A stretch of DNA of 64,000 nt from Terasakiispira papahanaumokuakeensis (GCF_001709345.1 NZ_MDTQ01000001.1:62001-126000), one strand, 5' to 3'. Positions 1-10,581 are shown, counted from the first letter of the stretch. Made by a program: numbers and translations. Notes: generated by a model from the letters alone, not told the origin.

Positions 1-234
1 CTCGCCTCTCTTGAGCTTCTCTCTGCCCCTCTTTCCTTTCGACGATGGGTGATGCCTCTCGATACTTCTCATGTCTCAATGTCATAAGTATTGAGTTGCT
101 TGTTTTTCCTGTTTCTCGCAATTTTATGGCTTTTTGCTGGGTTTTAGACTGAAATGCGCCCGAATATTGCGGTCAAAATCCGATAGGCTAACCCATTGAT
201 ATTCCTATCTCATTTTTGCTTTATAGGCTGCTTC
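1..234. other. Intergenic leader with no recognised gene
   Basis: Pyrimidine-rich, then T-rich sequence ahead of the first gene. I see no convincing ORF, RNA or terminator here. It probably carries the promoter of the downstream binding-protein gene, but no clear -35/-10 pair could be picked. Confidence 0.4.
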
Positions 235-1254
235 ATGATCACTTTCTCGAAGACTGCTTTCTCTTCTGCGGTCTCTTTTTCGCGTGCTTTGGCGATGACC
301 ACCATGGTGGTGACAGGCGTATTAGCGGTGACGGCTCACGCTGCGCCTGAAGGTAAAACAGAGTGCATTGCGCCAGCGAAGCCAGGAGGCGGCTGGGATT
401 TTACTTGTCGAAGTACGGCGCGTGCGTTACAGGATTTATCGCTGATCCCGGCTGGCATGCAAACGATCAATATTCCCGGCGCGAGTGGTGGGGTGGCCTT
501 CAGCCATGTGCGTGCCAAGCGTCAAGGGGATGACAGTGTGATTGTGGCCGCTTCTACGGCCACGACGACGCGTTTGGCTCAGCAACGCTACGTGGGCGGT
601 AATGCGGATCAGGTGCGCTGGGTCGCTTCACTTGGTGCCGATTACGGCATTATTGCGGTGCCGGCAGATTCTCCATACCAGGATTTGAAATCTTTGATGA
701 GCGCCTTGGTTGACAACCCGAAAGCCGTGAGCTTCTCGGGTGGCGATGTCGCCGGTGGATTTGATCACCTCAAAGTGTTGATGACGGCGCGTCAGGCTGG
801 TGTCGAAAACTTACGGGGCATCCGTTATTTAGCATTTGATTCCGGGTCTGTGGCAATCACCCAGTTGTTGGGCGGGCATATTGATGCCTTTACCGGTGAC
901 TTGTCTGAAGCCATGGGCTTTGTTGAGAGTGGCGATTTGCGCCTATTGGCTGTCTTTTCGGAAGACCGCTTACCTGGTGAGTTGAGTGATATCCCGACTG
1001 CACGTGAGCAAGGCTATAATGTGGTCGCGCCCAACTGGCGCGGCTTTTATCTGCCGGGTGGCGTGTCTGATGAGGACTATCAGTGGTGGCAGTCGCGTTT
1101 GGACAAGCTTTACGCTTCTGATGAGTGGAAAGAGATCATGGCGACCCATGGCTTGCTGCCCTTCCATAAAAGTGGCGAAGCGATGTCGCAATTTGCCCAT
1201 CAGCAGGTTAAGGATATCCGTGAAGTCTCCGAGACGCTGGGGTTAGTGCAATAA
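235..1254 (+). CDS. TTT-family (TctC/Bug) periplasmic substrate-binding protein, orphan
   Basis: About 339 aa. It resembles the periplasmic binding proteins of tripartite tricarboxylate transporters, which deliver di- or tricarboxylates to a TctA/TctB membrane pair. A hydrophobic signal peptide is followed by a likely AHA cleavage site. The mature protein opens with TECIAPAKPGGGWDFTCR, nearly the same as the TctC protein at 38079 (TECIAPAKPGGGYDLTCR), so the two are paralogues. The ATG at 235 is preferred over an upstream TTG at 196 because the signal peptide begins there. No tctA or tctB lies beside it, so it either borrows the TctAB encoded at 39-41 kb or belongs to an operon outside the window. 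The ligand is unknown. Confidence 0.85.
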   Translation: MITFSKTAFSSAVSFSRALAMTTMVVTGVLAVTAHAAPEGKTECIAPAKPGGGWDFTCRSTARALQDLSLIPAGMQTINIPGASGGVAFSHVRAKRQGDDSVIVAASTATTTRLAQQRYVGGNADQVRWVASLGADYGIIAVPADSPYQDLKSLMSALVDNPKAVSFSGGDVAGGFDHLKVLMTARQAGVENLRGIRYLAFDSGSVAITQLLGGHIDAFTGDLSEAMGFVESGDLRLLAVFSEDRLPGELSDIPTAREQGYNVVAPNWRGFYLPGGVSDEDYQWWQSRLDKLYASDEWKEIMATHGLLPFHKSGEAMSQFAHQQVKDIREVSETLGLVQ

Positions 1255-1442
1255 CATTCATGTCGTGTTGAGACATGCGCCACTTTTGATGGCTGAACGA
1301 TGAGCCCGTACCGAGTATCGCGAATAAGCGGTGTTGGGTGCGGGTTTTGGCGTAATGTGAGATCTAAAGAGGGGCGATTACTGGTATTCAGCGCCGCTTT
1401 CTGCGACCTTGAACGTGAATTGTTTGGGGTAGGTGATTAACC

Positions 1443-2765
1443 ATGTCTGCATCAACGCATAACACTCAGTCAGCACAGGCTCAGTCGAAACAAGCTCAGT
1501 CAAGTCATCAGCCGCCCGCGATGAACTCAGGGCATCGAGACCCTGATGGTACGTCTGCACCGCTGAGTAGTATTGAACTGCTGACTCAATTGGTGGGCTT
1601 TAATACGGTATCACGTGAATCCAATCTCGACTTGATCGATTACGTCGAAGCGTATCTTGCGCGTTATCAAGTACCGACCTGGCGCGTGAGTAATGATCAA
1701 GGGGATAAAGCCAATCTGATCGCCCAGATTGGCCCCGATGTTGAGGGCGGCGTTGTTTTATCCGGCCATACCGATGTCGTACCGGTTGTCGGCCAGCCCT
1801 GGCAGACGGACCCTTTCACGTTAACTGAACGTGAGGGGCGCCTCTATGGGCGTGGCAGTTGTGATATGAAAGGGTTTATCGCCTGTGCGTTGGCGGCAGT
1901 GCCTCAGTGGTGTAAACAATCACTTAAGCGCCCGATTTTTCTGGCCTTCTCCTATGATGAGGAAATTGGCTGTCTAGGTGCGCCTGGCTTGATTGAGCGC
2001 CTGATGGCGGATTGTCCTCGGCCTAGGGTGGCGATCGTGGGCGAGCCGACCTTGATGGCCCCAGTGGTGCAGCAAAAAGGCATTACCACACTGCGAACCC
2101 GTGTCGAAGGTATTGAGGCTCATTCTAGCCAGGTGAATCAGGGAATTTCGGCGATTCATGTGGCGGCCCGCTTGATTAATAAAATTGAAGATATCATGGC
2201 GGAGCTTAAAGCCGACGGGTGCTGTAACTCGGCCTTTAATGTGCCTCATTCGAGCCTTCATGTGGGCACGATTCAAGGGGGGACCGCGATCAATATCATG
2301 GCCCGCCACTGTGAGTTTGAGTGGGAAATTCGTCACTTACCTGAAGATGGTTTTGAGGCCGTTTATGACCGTTTTATGCGTTTTACTGAGGCCTTGATCA
2401 AAGAGTATCAGCAACGATTGGGTGAGGCTGCGGGCGACGCTTTCTCAATAACAACGACGCCATTGGTATCCACAGTGCCCGCTTTGGAGCATCGCGACAA
2501 TACCCATGCCATCGCGTTATGTGAGCAGCTCTTGGGGGCTCAGGACTACCAGGCCGTGGCCTATGCGACTGAGGCGGGGCAATTCCAAAGTGCGGGTTTG
2601 GACACCGTGATTTGTGGGCCTGGCAGTATTGCTCAGGCCCACCAACCGGACGAATATATCGAACTGGATCAGTTACGCCAGGGCGATCGTTTTATGGCGC
2701 GCTTGGGCGATTATTTGTCCGGTGAAGCGCTTACAGCCAGCGGGTCACGCCAATCAGCCCCATGA
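1443..2765 (+). CDS. argE: Acetylornithine deacetylase-like M20 metallopeptidase
   Basis: 440 aa. M20-family zinc amidohydrolase, most like ArgE, which converts N-acetylornithine to ornithine in arginine synthesis. Visible motifs are SGHTDVVPV (metal ligand H109, D111), [10 protein letters not shown] (bridging D141), YDEEIGCLG (catalytic E173/E174) and VGEPT; a C-terminal AHQPDEY carries the last His. The first ~43 residues are a Gln/Ser-rich extension not usual in ArgE, so translation may really begin at 1524 ([10 protein letters not shown]) or later; neither start has a strong ribosome site. The last 35 bp overlap nhaB tail to tail. Other M20 deacylases of similar fold cannot be excluded, so the symbol is tentative. 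Confidence 0.8.
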   Translation: MSASTHNTQSAQAQSKQAQSSHQPPAMNSGHRDPDGTSAPLSSIELLTQLVGFNTVSRESNLDLIDYVEAYLARYQVPTWRVSNDQGDKANLIAQIGPDVEGGVVLSGHTDVVPVVGQPWQTDPFTLTEREGRLYGRGSCDMKGFIACALAAVPQWCKQSLKRPIFLAFSYDEEIGCLGAPGLIERLMADCPRPRVAIVGEPTLMAPVVQQKGITTLRTRVEGIEAHSSQVNQGISAIHVAARLINKIEDIMAELKADGCCNSAFNVPHSSLHVGTIQGGTAINIMARHCEFEWEIRHLPEDGFEAVYDRFMRFTEALIKEYQQRLGEAAGDAFSITTTPLVSTVPALEHRDNTHAIALCEQLLGAQDYQAVAYATEAGQFQSAGLDTVICGPGSIAQAHQPDEYIELDQLRQGDRFMARLGDYLSGEALTASGSRQSAP

Positions 2766-4305
2766 CCGATAAGCTGAGGGTATAGGGGAGCGCCATCCAC
2801 ACCATGCGGCCGTAGGATAATCGAACCAAAGGTGCAATCGCTGAGGTTAATAGGAATAAAAAAGCGGCTTGGCCGTTGGGTGTGGCGACACTGGGGAGAT
2901 TGGTGCCTGTGTTCACGGCGATGGCCAGCTGCTCAAAGTGGGGGCGATCAATGGCTCCTTGCATCAGGGCGTCTTTGATTTCATGAACATAGACGGTGGC
3001 GACGAATACATTGTCAGAAATGGACGATAACAACCCATTGGCAATGAACAACATGCCAGGCTGCTGTGCCTCGGGGAGATGTAGGACCATTTCAATAAAG
3101 GGGTGGAACAGTTGCTGGGCCTGAATGACGGCCACAATCGTAAAGAACACCACCAGTAGTGCTGTAAAAGGTAAGGCTTCCTGAAAGGCCCGGCCAATTT
3201 GATGTTCTTCATTAACGCCATTGAGGCTAGTGAGCAAAATAATGACGGCCAGGCCGACCAGGCCGACCTCAGCCAGATGAAAGGCTAACGCTAAAATCAA
3301 GAAGATGGCGACACCGCCTTGGACCCAAAGCGCCATAATGTCACGTTCATTGCGACGCAGGCGTTGCGCTTTATCATGGCGTTTTAATACCGTACGGACA
3401 CTCTGCGGTAACGGGGTGCCGTAGCCAAAGAGGTGAAAGGATTCGACTAGGCAACAAGTCACAAGCCCGGTCAGGAGCACCGGCAGGCTGATGACTGCAA
3501 TATTGAGAAAGAAGGTGATGAAATCCCAGCCTGCCGCTTGGGCGATCAGCAGATTTTGTGGCTCGCCCACCATCGTCGAGACGCCTCCTAAAGCAGTGCC
3601 AATGGCGCCATGCATCAATAACGAGCGGAGAAAGGCGCGAAACTGATCCAGGTCTTCAATGAGGCTGTCCTGAATTTGTTGATCATCGCTGTAATCGTAG
3701 GCGGGGGCATTACGGTCTGAAGACTCTTCACCTTCTGCAAGATCCGCACGCCCTGATGAGCCTTCAATGGGCTGTCCTGAGGCCACCCGGTGATAAACCG
3801 CGTAAAAGCCAACCGCAATGGAGATAATGACGGCGGTGACGGTGAGTGCATCCAGAAAGGCCGATAAAAGGGCTGCACTGAGGCAGAACAGCAGTGAGAG
3901 CACCAGCTTGGAGCGAATGCCGAGCAAAATCTTAGTGAAGATAAACAGCAAGAGCTGTTTCATAAAGTGAATGCCCGCCACCATAAACAGCAATAGCAGA
4001 ATCACTTCAAGATTGTTTTGTACTTCCTCATACACCTGATCAACCGAGGTCATACCCAAGGCAACGGCTTCAATCGCCAGCAACCCCCCTGGTAATAGCG
4101 GATAGCATTTCAACGCCATCGATAACGTGAAAATAAACTCTGCAATCAGCGCCCAGGCCGCAACGGTTTGACCAAAGGCTGGGGTATACATCAACACGGG
4201 GTTGATCAGTAAAAAGAAAATCACCAACAGTTTATAGCGGCTGGGGGCGTTGCCGAGAAAATTACGGGCTAAACCCTGAACCAGCATCGGGGTCATAGTT
4301 CTCAA
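2731..4305 (-). CDS. nhaB: Na+/H+ antiporter NhaB
   Basis: 524 aa, close to the usual ~513 aa of NhaB. It is a polytopic inner-membrane protein that exchanges Na+ for H+ and supports Na+ and pH homeostasis. The N-terminus ([20 protein letters not shown]) matches the NhaB pattern of a short amphipathic stretch before the first membrane segment, and many hydrophobic helices follow. A charged loop near residues 175-215, rich in Asp and Glu, separates the two halves; [16 protein letters not shown] is a typical conserved NhaB segment. It converges on argE with a 35-bp overlap, so there is no room for a terminator between them. The promoter should lie in 4306-4480. Confidence 0.93.
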   Translation of the reverse strand: MRTMTPMLVQGLARNFLGNAPSRYKLLVIFFLLINPVLMYTPAFGQTVAAWALIAEFIFTLSMALKCYPLLPGGLLAIEAVALGMTSVDQVYEEVQNNLEVILLLLFMVAGIHFMKQLLLFIFTKILLGIRSKLVLSLLFCLSAALLSAFLDALTVTAVIISIAVGFYAVYHRVASGQPIEGSSGRADLAEGEESSDRNAPAYDYSDDQQIQDSLIEDLDQFRAFLRSLLMHGAIGTALGGVSTMVGEPQNLLIAQAAGWDFITFFLNIAVISLPVLLTGLVTCCLVESFHLFGYGTPLPQSVRTVLKRHDKAQRLRRNERDIMALWVQGGVAIFLILALAFHLAEVGLVGLAVIILLTSLNGVNEEHQIGRAFQEALPFTALLVVFFTIVAVIQAQQLFHPFIEMVLHLPEAQQPGMLFIANGLLSSISDNVFVATVYVHEIKDALMQGAIDRPHFEQLAIAVNTGTNLPSVATPNGQAAFLFLLTSAIAPLVRLSYGRMVWMALPYTLSLSVMGLIGVTRWL

Positions 4306-4338
4306 TCCTTATACGGTGAATATCAATCACCCTGCGCC

Positions 4339-4390
4339 GCTGTGAGCTCATGTGTTGCTGTGAGTTCAGTGTTGCTGTGAGTTCATAGCA
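4339..4390. repeat. Short imperfect tandem repeat, three units of 17-18 bp
   Basis: Three copies of a GCTGTGAGTTCA-like unit begin at 4339, 4357 and 4374, in the divergent spacer between nhaB and dgkA. It is one of several similar short duplications in the window. Confidence 0.7.
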
Positions 4391-4559
4391 CAGGGGCAGC
4401 CAGTGCGCTTGAATCCATGAAGCGGCAAGGGCCCACATAGAGGTCGTATTATTATGATTATGGTAGAGGCTCAGGCGTGGTGTCGTGATCGCTTGTCGGT
4501 CGCAATGGTTCTATTGCGATGGCCTAATGCTAGAATGCGCCGGTACCTGGGAGTCTGCA

Positions 4560-4937
4560 ATGAAAGATCCACATAATACCGGTTTAACTCATCTACGCAA
4601 TTCGACACGCTATTCGGTTCAAGGCCTAATGGCGGCGCTGCGTCATGAGTCGGCTTTTCGTCAGGAAATCGTACTCTGTACGATATTGTTCCCGCTCGCC
4701 TTTTGGCTAGGGCGATCGGCTGTCGAAATGATTCTATTGGCGGGCACTTGCCTGTTGGTGCTGGTTGTCGAGCTGTTGAACTCTGCGATTGAAACGGCGG
4801 TTGACCGTATTGGCGCAGAGCGTCATGAACTGTCTGGGCGTGCTAAAGATTTGGGGTCCGCCGCAGTATTGATCTCCCTGTTGTTGGCAGGGCTGTGCTG
4901 GGGGCTGATTGCTTGGGATCGATTTATCGGCTTTTAG
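4560..4937 (+). CDS. dgkA: Diacylglycerol kinase, prokaryotic DgkA type
   Basis: 125 aa from the ATG at 4560, close to the 122 aa of E. coli DgkA; an upstream GTG at 4485 would add 25 unconserved residues. It phosphorylates diacylglycerol to phosphatidate at the inner membrane, recycling the lipid left by membrane-derived glucan or LPS modification. Three membrane segments are visible. The active-site stretch VELLNSAIETAVDRIG contains the family's E71, N74 and E78; ESAFRQE near residue 30 and HELSGRAKDLGSAAV also match closely. It lies upstream of glnE in the same direction with a ~180-bp gap, so co-transcription is possible but not shown. Confidence 0.95.
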   Translation: MKDPHNTGLTHLRNSTRYSVQGLMAALRHESAFRQEIVLCTILFPLAFWLGRSAVEMILLAGTCLLVLVVELLNSAIETAVDRIGAERHELSGRAKDLGSAAVLISLLLAGLCWGLIAWDRFIGF

Positions 4938-5119
4938 TCCGCTATTTTAATAGAGTCTGGTTGCGAACCTTTCGTGAATTCTGGGTGAGCTGTTAGCGTG
5001 CCTCGCGCCGTATCGGGATGACGCCTGCTGATGATGCGGTGCGATTTATTGCTTGAGTCGTGTTAGGGGACTTCTTATCCTGATCAGTGCTGGTCTCTTC
5101 GCACAAGGAATGCCACTTT

Positions 5120-8068
5120 ATGCCGCTGGATCTCGAATTACCGCTCACGCACTTGCCCGAGACGCTACATTCAACCGCCTTGTCTGGGCTGGCTCGGATT
5201 GAAGCCGCTTTATCAACGGCCGACATGGTGGCCGAGGCGACCGGTCGACCGATCCCTTCCACGCGGCTCAATGCGCTTTCGATCGATGACCGCCGTGATT
5301 TAGCCCAAGTGTTGGTCGCCAGTGATTATGTGGCTGATGTGCTGGCCCGAATGCCGGACTTGCTCCCTGATCTATTAGAGGCCGGCCGCTTGGAGCAGAC
5401 GCTGAGCACGGATGAGATTCGACAGTGGTGCCAGCAAGCCCTCTCTGACATTGACTCTGAAGAACAGCTCCATAAGGCGCTGCGCCAGTTTCGTCGCGCT
5501 TTTATGGTGCGCTTGATTTGGCGTGATGCCCTGCATCGTCAATCGGTGTGGCAAACCAGTCGTGAAATCTCTGATTTAGCCGATGTGACGGTTGAAGCGG
5601 CTTTGAGCTGGCTGGAGCAAGCCAATGCGGCCGCTTGGGGACAAGCTTTTTATGCCGATGGAGAGCCCATGCGACTGGTTGTCCTTGGGATGGGAAAACT
5701 GGGGGCTCGTGAGCTTAATTTGTCCTCCGATATCGATTTGATTTTTGCTTTTGCTGCCCATGGGGAAACCCAAGGAGGGCGGCGCAGTTTTGAGCATCAG
5801 GAGTATTTTTCTCGCTTGGGGCGCAAGTTAATCGCAGCCCTGAGTCATGTCGGTGGTGATGACTTTGTCTTCCGGGTGGACATGCGCTTACGGCCCTACG
5901 GTGAATCGGGGGCTTTAGTCCTGAGTTTTCCTGCGATGGCTGAGTACTATCAGGATCAAGGGCGTGAATGGGAGCGCTATGCCATGATCAAGGCCCGCGT
6001 GATGGCGGGTGATCGATCAGCCGGTGAACGTTTGTTGGCCGAGTTGGCGCCTTTTGTTTATCGCAAGTACCTCGATTTCAGCGCGATAGAATCCCTGCGT
6101 GCGATGAAGGCACTGATCAACCGCGAAGTTCGGCGCAAAGGTTTGGATGACAATATCAAGCTGGGGCGTGGCGGTATTCGAGAAGTGGAGTTTATTACCC
6201 AGGTGTTCCAGTTGATCCGAGGGGGACGGGATACCGAGTTGCAAACACGGGCGATTGCCGAGGTCTTACCGGTGATTGCAGGGCTTGGACTGATGCCGGC
6301 CAGTGCTTGTGATGAACTTAAGCATGCTTATAGTTTCTTGCGACAACTGGAGCATGCCTTGCAAGGGCTGGCTGATAAGCAAACGCAAACCTTGCCGGAT
6401 GATGAGGCCTCACAAGCGCGTATCGCTTACCGGTGTGGGTTTGCCGATTGGTCTGAATTGATGAGCGCGCTGGATAAACAGCGGGTGATTGTTCGCCGCC
6501 ATTTTGATGCGGTGATTGCGGCGCCTGACGAGGAGTCGGATGTCGAGAGCAGCGGTGATTGGCACCATTTCTGGCAGGATGATCTCAGCCAAGCCGAAGC
6601 CGAGCAGTGGCTAAGTGAGGCTGGATACCCCGATGCCCCGACGGTATTGCGTCGCCTCAAAGCGTTACGTGATGGGCGACCGGTGCAAAGTATGCAGCGG
6701 GTAGGGCGAGAGCGTTTGGATACCTTGATGCCATTAGTGCTGGAGGCTGTGGCGCAGGCCCCGCAACCGGATGTTACGCTTGAGCGGATTCTGTGGTTGA
6801 TTGAAGCCGTGTTGCGCCGTACTGCTTATTTGTTGCTTTTGACTGAAAACCCTGGTGCTTTACAGCAGCTGGTTCGGATGTGTGCCGCTAGTGAATGGTT
6901 GGCGGAGCAGCTGGCGCGAATGCCGATTTTGCTGGATGAATTGCTCACACCGGAAACACTTTACACACCAGCGGACCGAGATCGGCTCGCGGATGAGTTG
7001 AGGCAACATCTAGGTCGTGTACCCGAGGACGATGTTGAAGCGCAAATGGAAGCGCTGCGCTATTTCCGTCATGCCAATGCGTTGAGAGTCGCTGCATCGG
7101 ATATTGTGGCGCAGCGTCATTTGATGAAAGTCAGTGATTTCCTGACCTATATTGCTGAAGTCGTTTTGGATGCGGTGTTCCATATGGCTTGGCAGCATTT
7201 GGTGAGTCGCTATGGGCAACCGATGCATGCGCCTGATGAGCCCTGTGATCCGGGTTTCTTGATTGTAGGCTATGGCAAGTTGGGGGGTATCGAGCTGGGA
7301 TACGGCTCGGATTTGGATCTAGTCTTTTTGCATGATGCGAATCCTCAGTTGGAGACACAAGGCGGGCAGCGCAGCTTAGATGGCGCGACGTTTTATACCC
7401 GCTTGGGTCAGCGTATTATTCATTTGCTGAGCACCGTGACGCCTTCTGGCCAACTTTATGACGTCGATATGCGTTTACGTCCGTCAGGGACTTCCGGGCT
7501 TTTGGTCAGTACCTTGAAAGCCTTTCATGATTATCAGGAACAAGAAGCCTGGACCTGGGAGCATCAAGCATTAGTTCGAGCGCGAGTGATTGCGGGTGAT
7601 CCGGCATTGGCCCAGCGTTTTGAGGCCGTTCGAGCTGAGATTCTAGGCCAACCCAGAGCGCTGGCTCCGCTGCGAGAGGAGGTTATCAAGATGCGTCAGA
7701 AGATGCGTGATCACCTCGGAAGTACTGCCGCAGACCAAGCCGCTGGAAGCTTTCATATCAAACAGGATGCCGGTGGCATCGTCGATATTGAATTTCTCGT
7801 CCAGTACGCGGTCTTGGCTTGGAGTCACCAAGAACCGGCGTTGCTGACGTATACCGATAATATGCGCATATTGGATACGTTGGCCGAAACGTCATTACGC
7901 CCTGAGCATGAAGTGCGGGCCCTGCAAGCGGCATATCTGGATTACCGGCGGGCCACCCATGAAGCGGCGCTCTCGAAGCGGGGTAATTTAGTCGAGGCGA
8001 GCGCTTATGACGCTCATCGGCAAACCGTGATGGCCTTATGGCAGGCTTGGCTGGACACGTCTGCTTGA
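5120..8068 (+). CDS. glnE: Bifunctional glutamine synthetase adenylyltransferase/deadenylase
   Basis: 982 aa from the ATG at 5120, which has an AAGGA site upstream; a GTG at 5087 is possible. GlnE adds AMP to glutamine synthetase when nitrogen is plentiful and removes it by phosphorolysis when nitrogen is scarce, under PII control. Two nucleotidyltransferase halves are clear: GMGKLGARELNLSSDIDL around residue 190 (deadenylase half) and GYGKLGGIELGYGSDLDLVF around residue 715 (adenylylase half). Each is followed by an RLRPxGxSG motif (MRLRPYGESG, MRLRPSGTSG). Length agrees with the ~950 aa family norm. waaF follows after ~75 bp, as in Pseudomonas-type gene orders. Confidence 0.97.
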   Translation: MPLDLELPLTHLPETLHSTALSGLARIEAALSTADMVAEATGRPIPSTRLNALSIDDRRDLAQVLVASDYVADVLARMPDLLPDLLEAGRLEQTLSTDEIRQWCQQALSDIDSEEQLHKALRQFRRAFMVRLIWRDALHRQSVWQTSREISDLADVTVEAALSWLEQANAAAWGQAFYADGEPMRLVVLGMGKLGARELNLSSDIDLIFAFAAHGETQGGRRSFEHQEYFSRLGRKLIAALSHVGGDDFVFRVDMRLRPYGESGALVLSFPAMAEYYQDQGREWERYAMIKARVMAGDRSAGERLLAELAPFVYRKYLDFSAIESLRAMKALINREVRRKGLDDNIKLGRGGIREVEFITQVFQLIRGGRDTELQTRAIAEVLPVIAGLGLMPASACDELKHAYSFLRQLEHALQGLADKQTQTLPDDEASQARIAYRCGFADWSELMSALDKQRVIVRRHFDAVIAAPDEESDVESSGDWHHFWQDDLSQAEAEQWLSEAGYPDAPTVLRRLKALRDGRPVQSMQRVGRERLDTLMPLVLEAVAQAPQPDVTLERILWLIEAVLRRTAYLLLLTENPGALQQLVRMCAASEWLAEQLARMPILLDELLTPETLYTPADRDRLADELRQHLGRVPEDDVEAQMEALRYFRHANALRVAASDIVAQRHLMKVSDFLTYIAEVVLDAVFHMAWQHLVSRYGQPMHAPDEPCDPGFLIVGYGKLGGIELGYGSDLDLVFLHDANPQLETQGGQRSLDGATFYTRLGQRIIHLLSTVTPSGQLYDVDMRLRPSGTSGLLVSTLKAFHDYQEQEAWTWEHQALVRARVIAGDPALAQRFEAVRAEILGQPRALAPLREEVIKMRQKMRDHLGSTAADQAAGSFHIKQDAGGIVDIEFLVQYAVLAWSHQEPALLTYTDNMRILDTLAETSLRPEHEVRALQAAYLDYRRATHEAALSKRGNLVEASAYDAHRQTVMALWQAWLDTSA

Positions 8069-8142
8069 TCGCTTCTTGATGGTCTCATCAGGTTGATGAT
8101 TCAGGCTTTGAAGGTTATTAATCAAACGAGTATTTTTTCGGT

Positions 8143-9240
8143 ATGCGTTATCGACCGCCGCAAGACCCCAAAGGCTTAGTGCTGAGCCCTGAGCATCCGC
8201 GTGATGTCTTACTGATGCAGCCCTTGTTGCAACATTTGCATCAGCAAAAGCGGCACCGTCAACTTACAGTGATGGCGCCCGAACATCTCACCGGACTGGT
8301 CTCCCGTATGCCAGAGGTGAGTCGTGTGCTCAACCAGCCGCTATTGTCGATGAGCTGGAAAGTCTTCTGGCGTACAGGCGTTCAATTGCAGAGCGAGGGA
8401 TTTAATGAGGCCTGGGTGCTACAAGAGCCCTTTAAACCGGCTTTAATCCCGGCTTTAGCCAATATTCCTGATCGCACTGGATATCGTGGTCGCTATCGTT
8501 ACGTGTTATTGCTGGATATTCGTTTGCCACGACCGGATCTTCATCCCCATCTGGCCGATCGTTATCTCGCCTTAGGGGTGGATTATGGGGCGGATTTGCC
8601 CGAATTACCGCCTGCTCAGTTGAAGGTTTCACCTGAACGCCAAGCACTGCTCTGTCAGCAGCATGGCTTGGACCCTAAGCGAGCCCCCATTCTGGCGTTA
8701 TGCCCTGGCGGGGTTGACGTGCCGACCCGACGTTGGGATAGCGAAGCCTTCGGTATTCTGGCGCGACGGGCGATTGAGCGCGGCTATCAGGTGTGGGTGA
8801 TTGCCTCTCGACACGATCAAGCGGATGCTGAGCGCATTTGTGATGCCTTGGATATGCAGCAGCAGCTCAGTTGCGATAACTTGGCCGGTCGGTTGAGTTG
8901 GGAGGATTCCCTCGACTTGCTGGCCTTGGCCCAGCAAGTGGTCAGTAATGATGGGCCCTTGGCCCATATTGCTGCGGCGACGCCTGTGCCCCAGGTGGAT
9001 GTGGTCTTGGGCGCCAGTCATCCGAATTATGCGACGCCGCGCCATCCCAATGTGGTCTTGCACTCGGTTGGGCTGGAGTGTCAGCCTTGTCAGCAACCCC
9101 GTTGTGCGCAGGGCGGACGTCCTTGTCTGACTCAGCTTGATATTGAAGCGCTAGTGCCTGAGCCCTATTCGACTCAGGGCACAGCGCAGGCCTTAGCTGA
9201 GCCCTCTGCAGAAGAAGGCCCTGTCATTAAAACGTTTTAA
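8143..9240 (+). CDS. waaF: ADP-heptose:LPS heptosyltransferase II (GT9)
   Basis: 365 aa, family GT9. WaaF adds the second L-glycero-D-manno-heptose to the inner core of lipopolysaccharide, on the cytoplasmic face of the inner membrane. The C-terminal nucleotide-sugar domain has LCPGGVDVPTRRW (about residue 187), where WaaF proteins carry a P-G-A/G phosphate-binding segment, and SNDGPLAHIAAA (about residue 268), the donor-binding signature. The N-terminus (GLVLSPEHPRDVLLMQPLL) is a diverged form of the usual GDMVMAQ segment. A Cys cluster (CQPCQQPRC) lies near the C-terminus, as in many family members. WaaF is preferred over WaaC from the length and the glnE neighbour; another GT9 enzyme remains possible. 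Confidence 0.82.
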   Translation: MRYRPPQDPKGLVLSPEHPRDVLLMQPLLQHLHQQKRHRQLTVMAPEHLTGLVSRMPEVSRVLNQPLLSMSWKVFWRTGVQLQSEGFNEAWVLQEPFKPALIPALANIPDRTGYRGRYRYVLLLDIRLPRPDLHPHLADRYLALGVDYGADLPELPPAQLKVSPERQALLCQQHGLDPKRAPILALCPGGVDVPTRRWDSEAFGILARRAIERGYQVWVIASRHDQADAERICDALDMQQQLSCDNLAGRLSWEDSLDLLALAQQVVSNDGPLAHIAAATPVPQVDVVLGASHPNYATPRHPNVVLHSVGLECQPCQQPRCAQGGRPCLTQLDIEALVPEPYSTQGTAQALAEPSAEEGPVIKTF

Positions 9241-9247
9241 CCCCGCA

Positions 9248-9295
9248 CTTTTTAATCTAGTGCTTCTTAACCCAGTGCTTGTTTAATCGAGCACT
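9248..9295. repeat. Imperfect ~15-bp tandem repeat between waaF and the C-S lyase gene
   Basis: Three units resembling TTAATCTAGTGCTTC run from just after the waaF stop into the last codons of the convergent lyase gene. The stop codon of the lyase gene lies within one unit. Confidence 0.6.
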
Positions 9296-10470
9296 TTGGC
9301 CATGGCGGTGAGTGCGGCTTGCAATTGTGCCTCAGGGCACCCTAGGTTGACGCGGATAAAGCCCGGGGCCCCAAAGTCGCGTCCATCGGAGACGGCAACG
9401 CCAGCGTCAAGCAGTGTTTGAGCGGGGTTCTCCAGCCCGTAAGCACGCACGTCAAGCCAAGCGAGGAAGGTCGCTTCAGGGCGCCGATAGCCGATGCGTG
9501 GGCGTTCATTAAGCCAGACTTCGAGTTGATCAAAATTCTGTCGGATATGCTGACGCAGTGCTTTCAGCCAAGGCGCGCCGGTCGTCCAGGCTGCATGGGC
9601 GGCGATCAGGCCTAAATAGTTCATATCAGGCGTCAGGCCGCGCAATTGTTGTTGAAACAGGCGACGACGCTCTGGATCAGGAATAATCGCCACGGAGCAG
9701 GACAATCCAGCGATATTAAAGGTTTTACTGGGCGCCATCAGGGTAATGGTGCGCGCTGCCAGTTCGGGAGATAGGCTGGCGATCGGCGTATGTTGTGTCT
9801 GCGGATCAATAATCAAGTCTGCCCAGATTTCATCACTGATAATGGTGAGATCGTGTCGCTCGGCAATATCTCCTAATTGCTTTAACTCATCCCGGCTATA
9901 GACGCGTCCTGTCGGATTCTGAGGGTTGCACAAAATAAGCGCTTTGGCATCCGGGGTAACGGCTGCACCGAGTTCTGCGATAGATAAGCCCCAGCCGGTA
10001 TTTTCGGAGTCGTTATGAGCCGGTTCAGTGAGCAAGATATCCAGTGTTGGGCGCCCTCGGGTGCGTGCCAGATTGAATATGGGCGGATATACCGGACTTT
10101 GGTGAATCAAAGTATCTTCTGGCTGAGTCAGCGCCTCGACCGCAAAATTAAACCCAGGTACGACACCTGGAATCCATACCAGCCACTGAGGATCGATGGT
10201 CCACTGATATTGCTCAGCAGCCCATTGAATAAAGGCGTCAATCAGCGCTTCGGTGATGGTGCCATAACCGAAAATACCGCGTTCAGCGGCGGCCTTAAGC
10301 GCGGCCTTTACCCCCGGCGGTGAGGCTAGATCCATGTCCGCGACCCACATCGGGATAGCGTTCTGGCGTGCATAACGCTCCCACTTGTTGCTAAACGTAT
10401 GCTGACGATCAATCGCTGTTGAAAAATCAAAGTGCTCGGTATCTGACGAGGGTATGGAGAAGGCCGACAT
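9283..10470 (-). CDS. PatB/MalY-type PLP-dependent C-S lyase
   Basis: 395 aa, fold-type I aminotransferase of the MalY/PatB branch. These enzymes usually split cystathionine or cysteine conjugates to a thiol, pyruvate and ammonia. The PLP lysine is K249 in APSKTFNIAG; other cofactor and substrate motifs are WVADMDLASP (residues 42-51), CNPQNPTGRV (181-190) and SDEIWADL (212-219). The SKTFN plus NPxNPTGR combination is typical of PatB rather than of classical AspC. The gene is monocistronic and convergent with waaF. It lies near luxS, which also belongs to sulfur/methyl-cycle chemistry, but it is not in an operon with it. Whether the physiological substrate is cystathionine cannot be read from sequence. 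Confidence 0.85.
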   Translation of the reverse strand: MSAFSIPSSDTEHFDFSTAIDRQHTFSNKWERYARQNAIPMWVADMDLASPPGVKAALKAAAERGIFGYGTITEALIDAFIQWAAEQYQWTIDPQWLVWIPGVVPGFNFAVEALTQPEDTLIHQSPVYPPIFNLARTRGRPTLDILLTEPAHNDSENTGWGLSIAELGAAVTPDAKALILCNPQNPTGRVYSRDELKQLGDIAERHDLTIISDEIWADLIIDPQTQHTPIASLSPELAARTITLMAPSKTFNIAGLSCSVAIIPDPERRRLFQQQLRGLTPDMNYLGLIAAHAAWTTGAPWLKALRQHIRQNFDQLEVWLNERPRIGYRRPEATFLAWLDVRAYGLENPAQTLLDAGVAVSDGRDFGAPGFIRVNLGCPEAQLQAALTAMAKVLD

Positions 10471-10581
10471 AGTGCTAATCCTTTTAATCGCCGTAGACGT
10501 TCACATGGGCTGCCTGCATGCTAGGATGCTGACGCTGATGCATAGAGCCTATACGATTTATCCGGTTTTGGGAGCCCATTC

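Noticed and set aside
5576..7831. Antisense ORFs inside glnE
   Set aside because: They are shadows of a strongly conserved gene, with no ribosome sites and unlikely composition.
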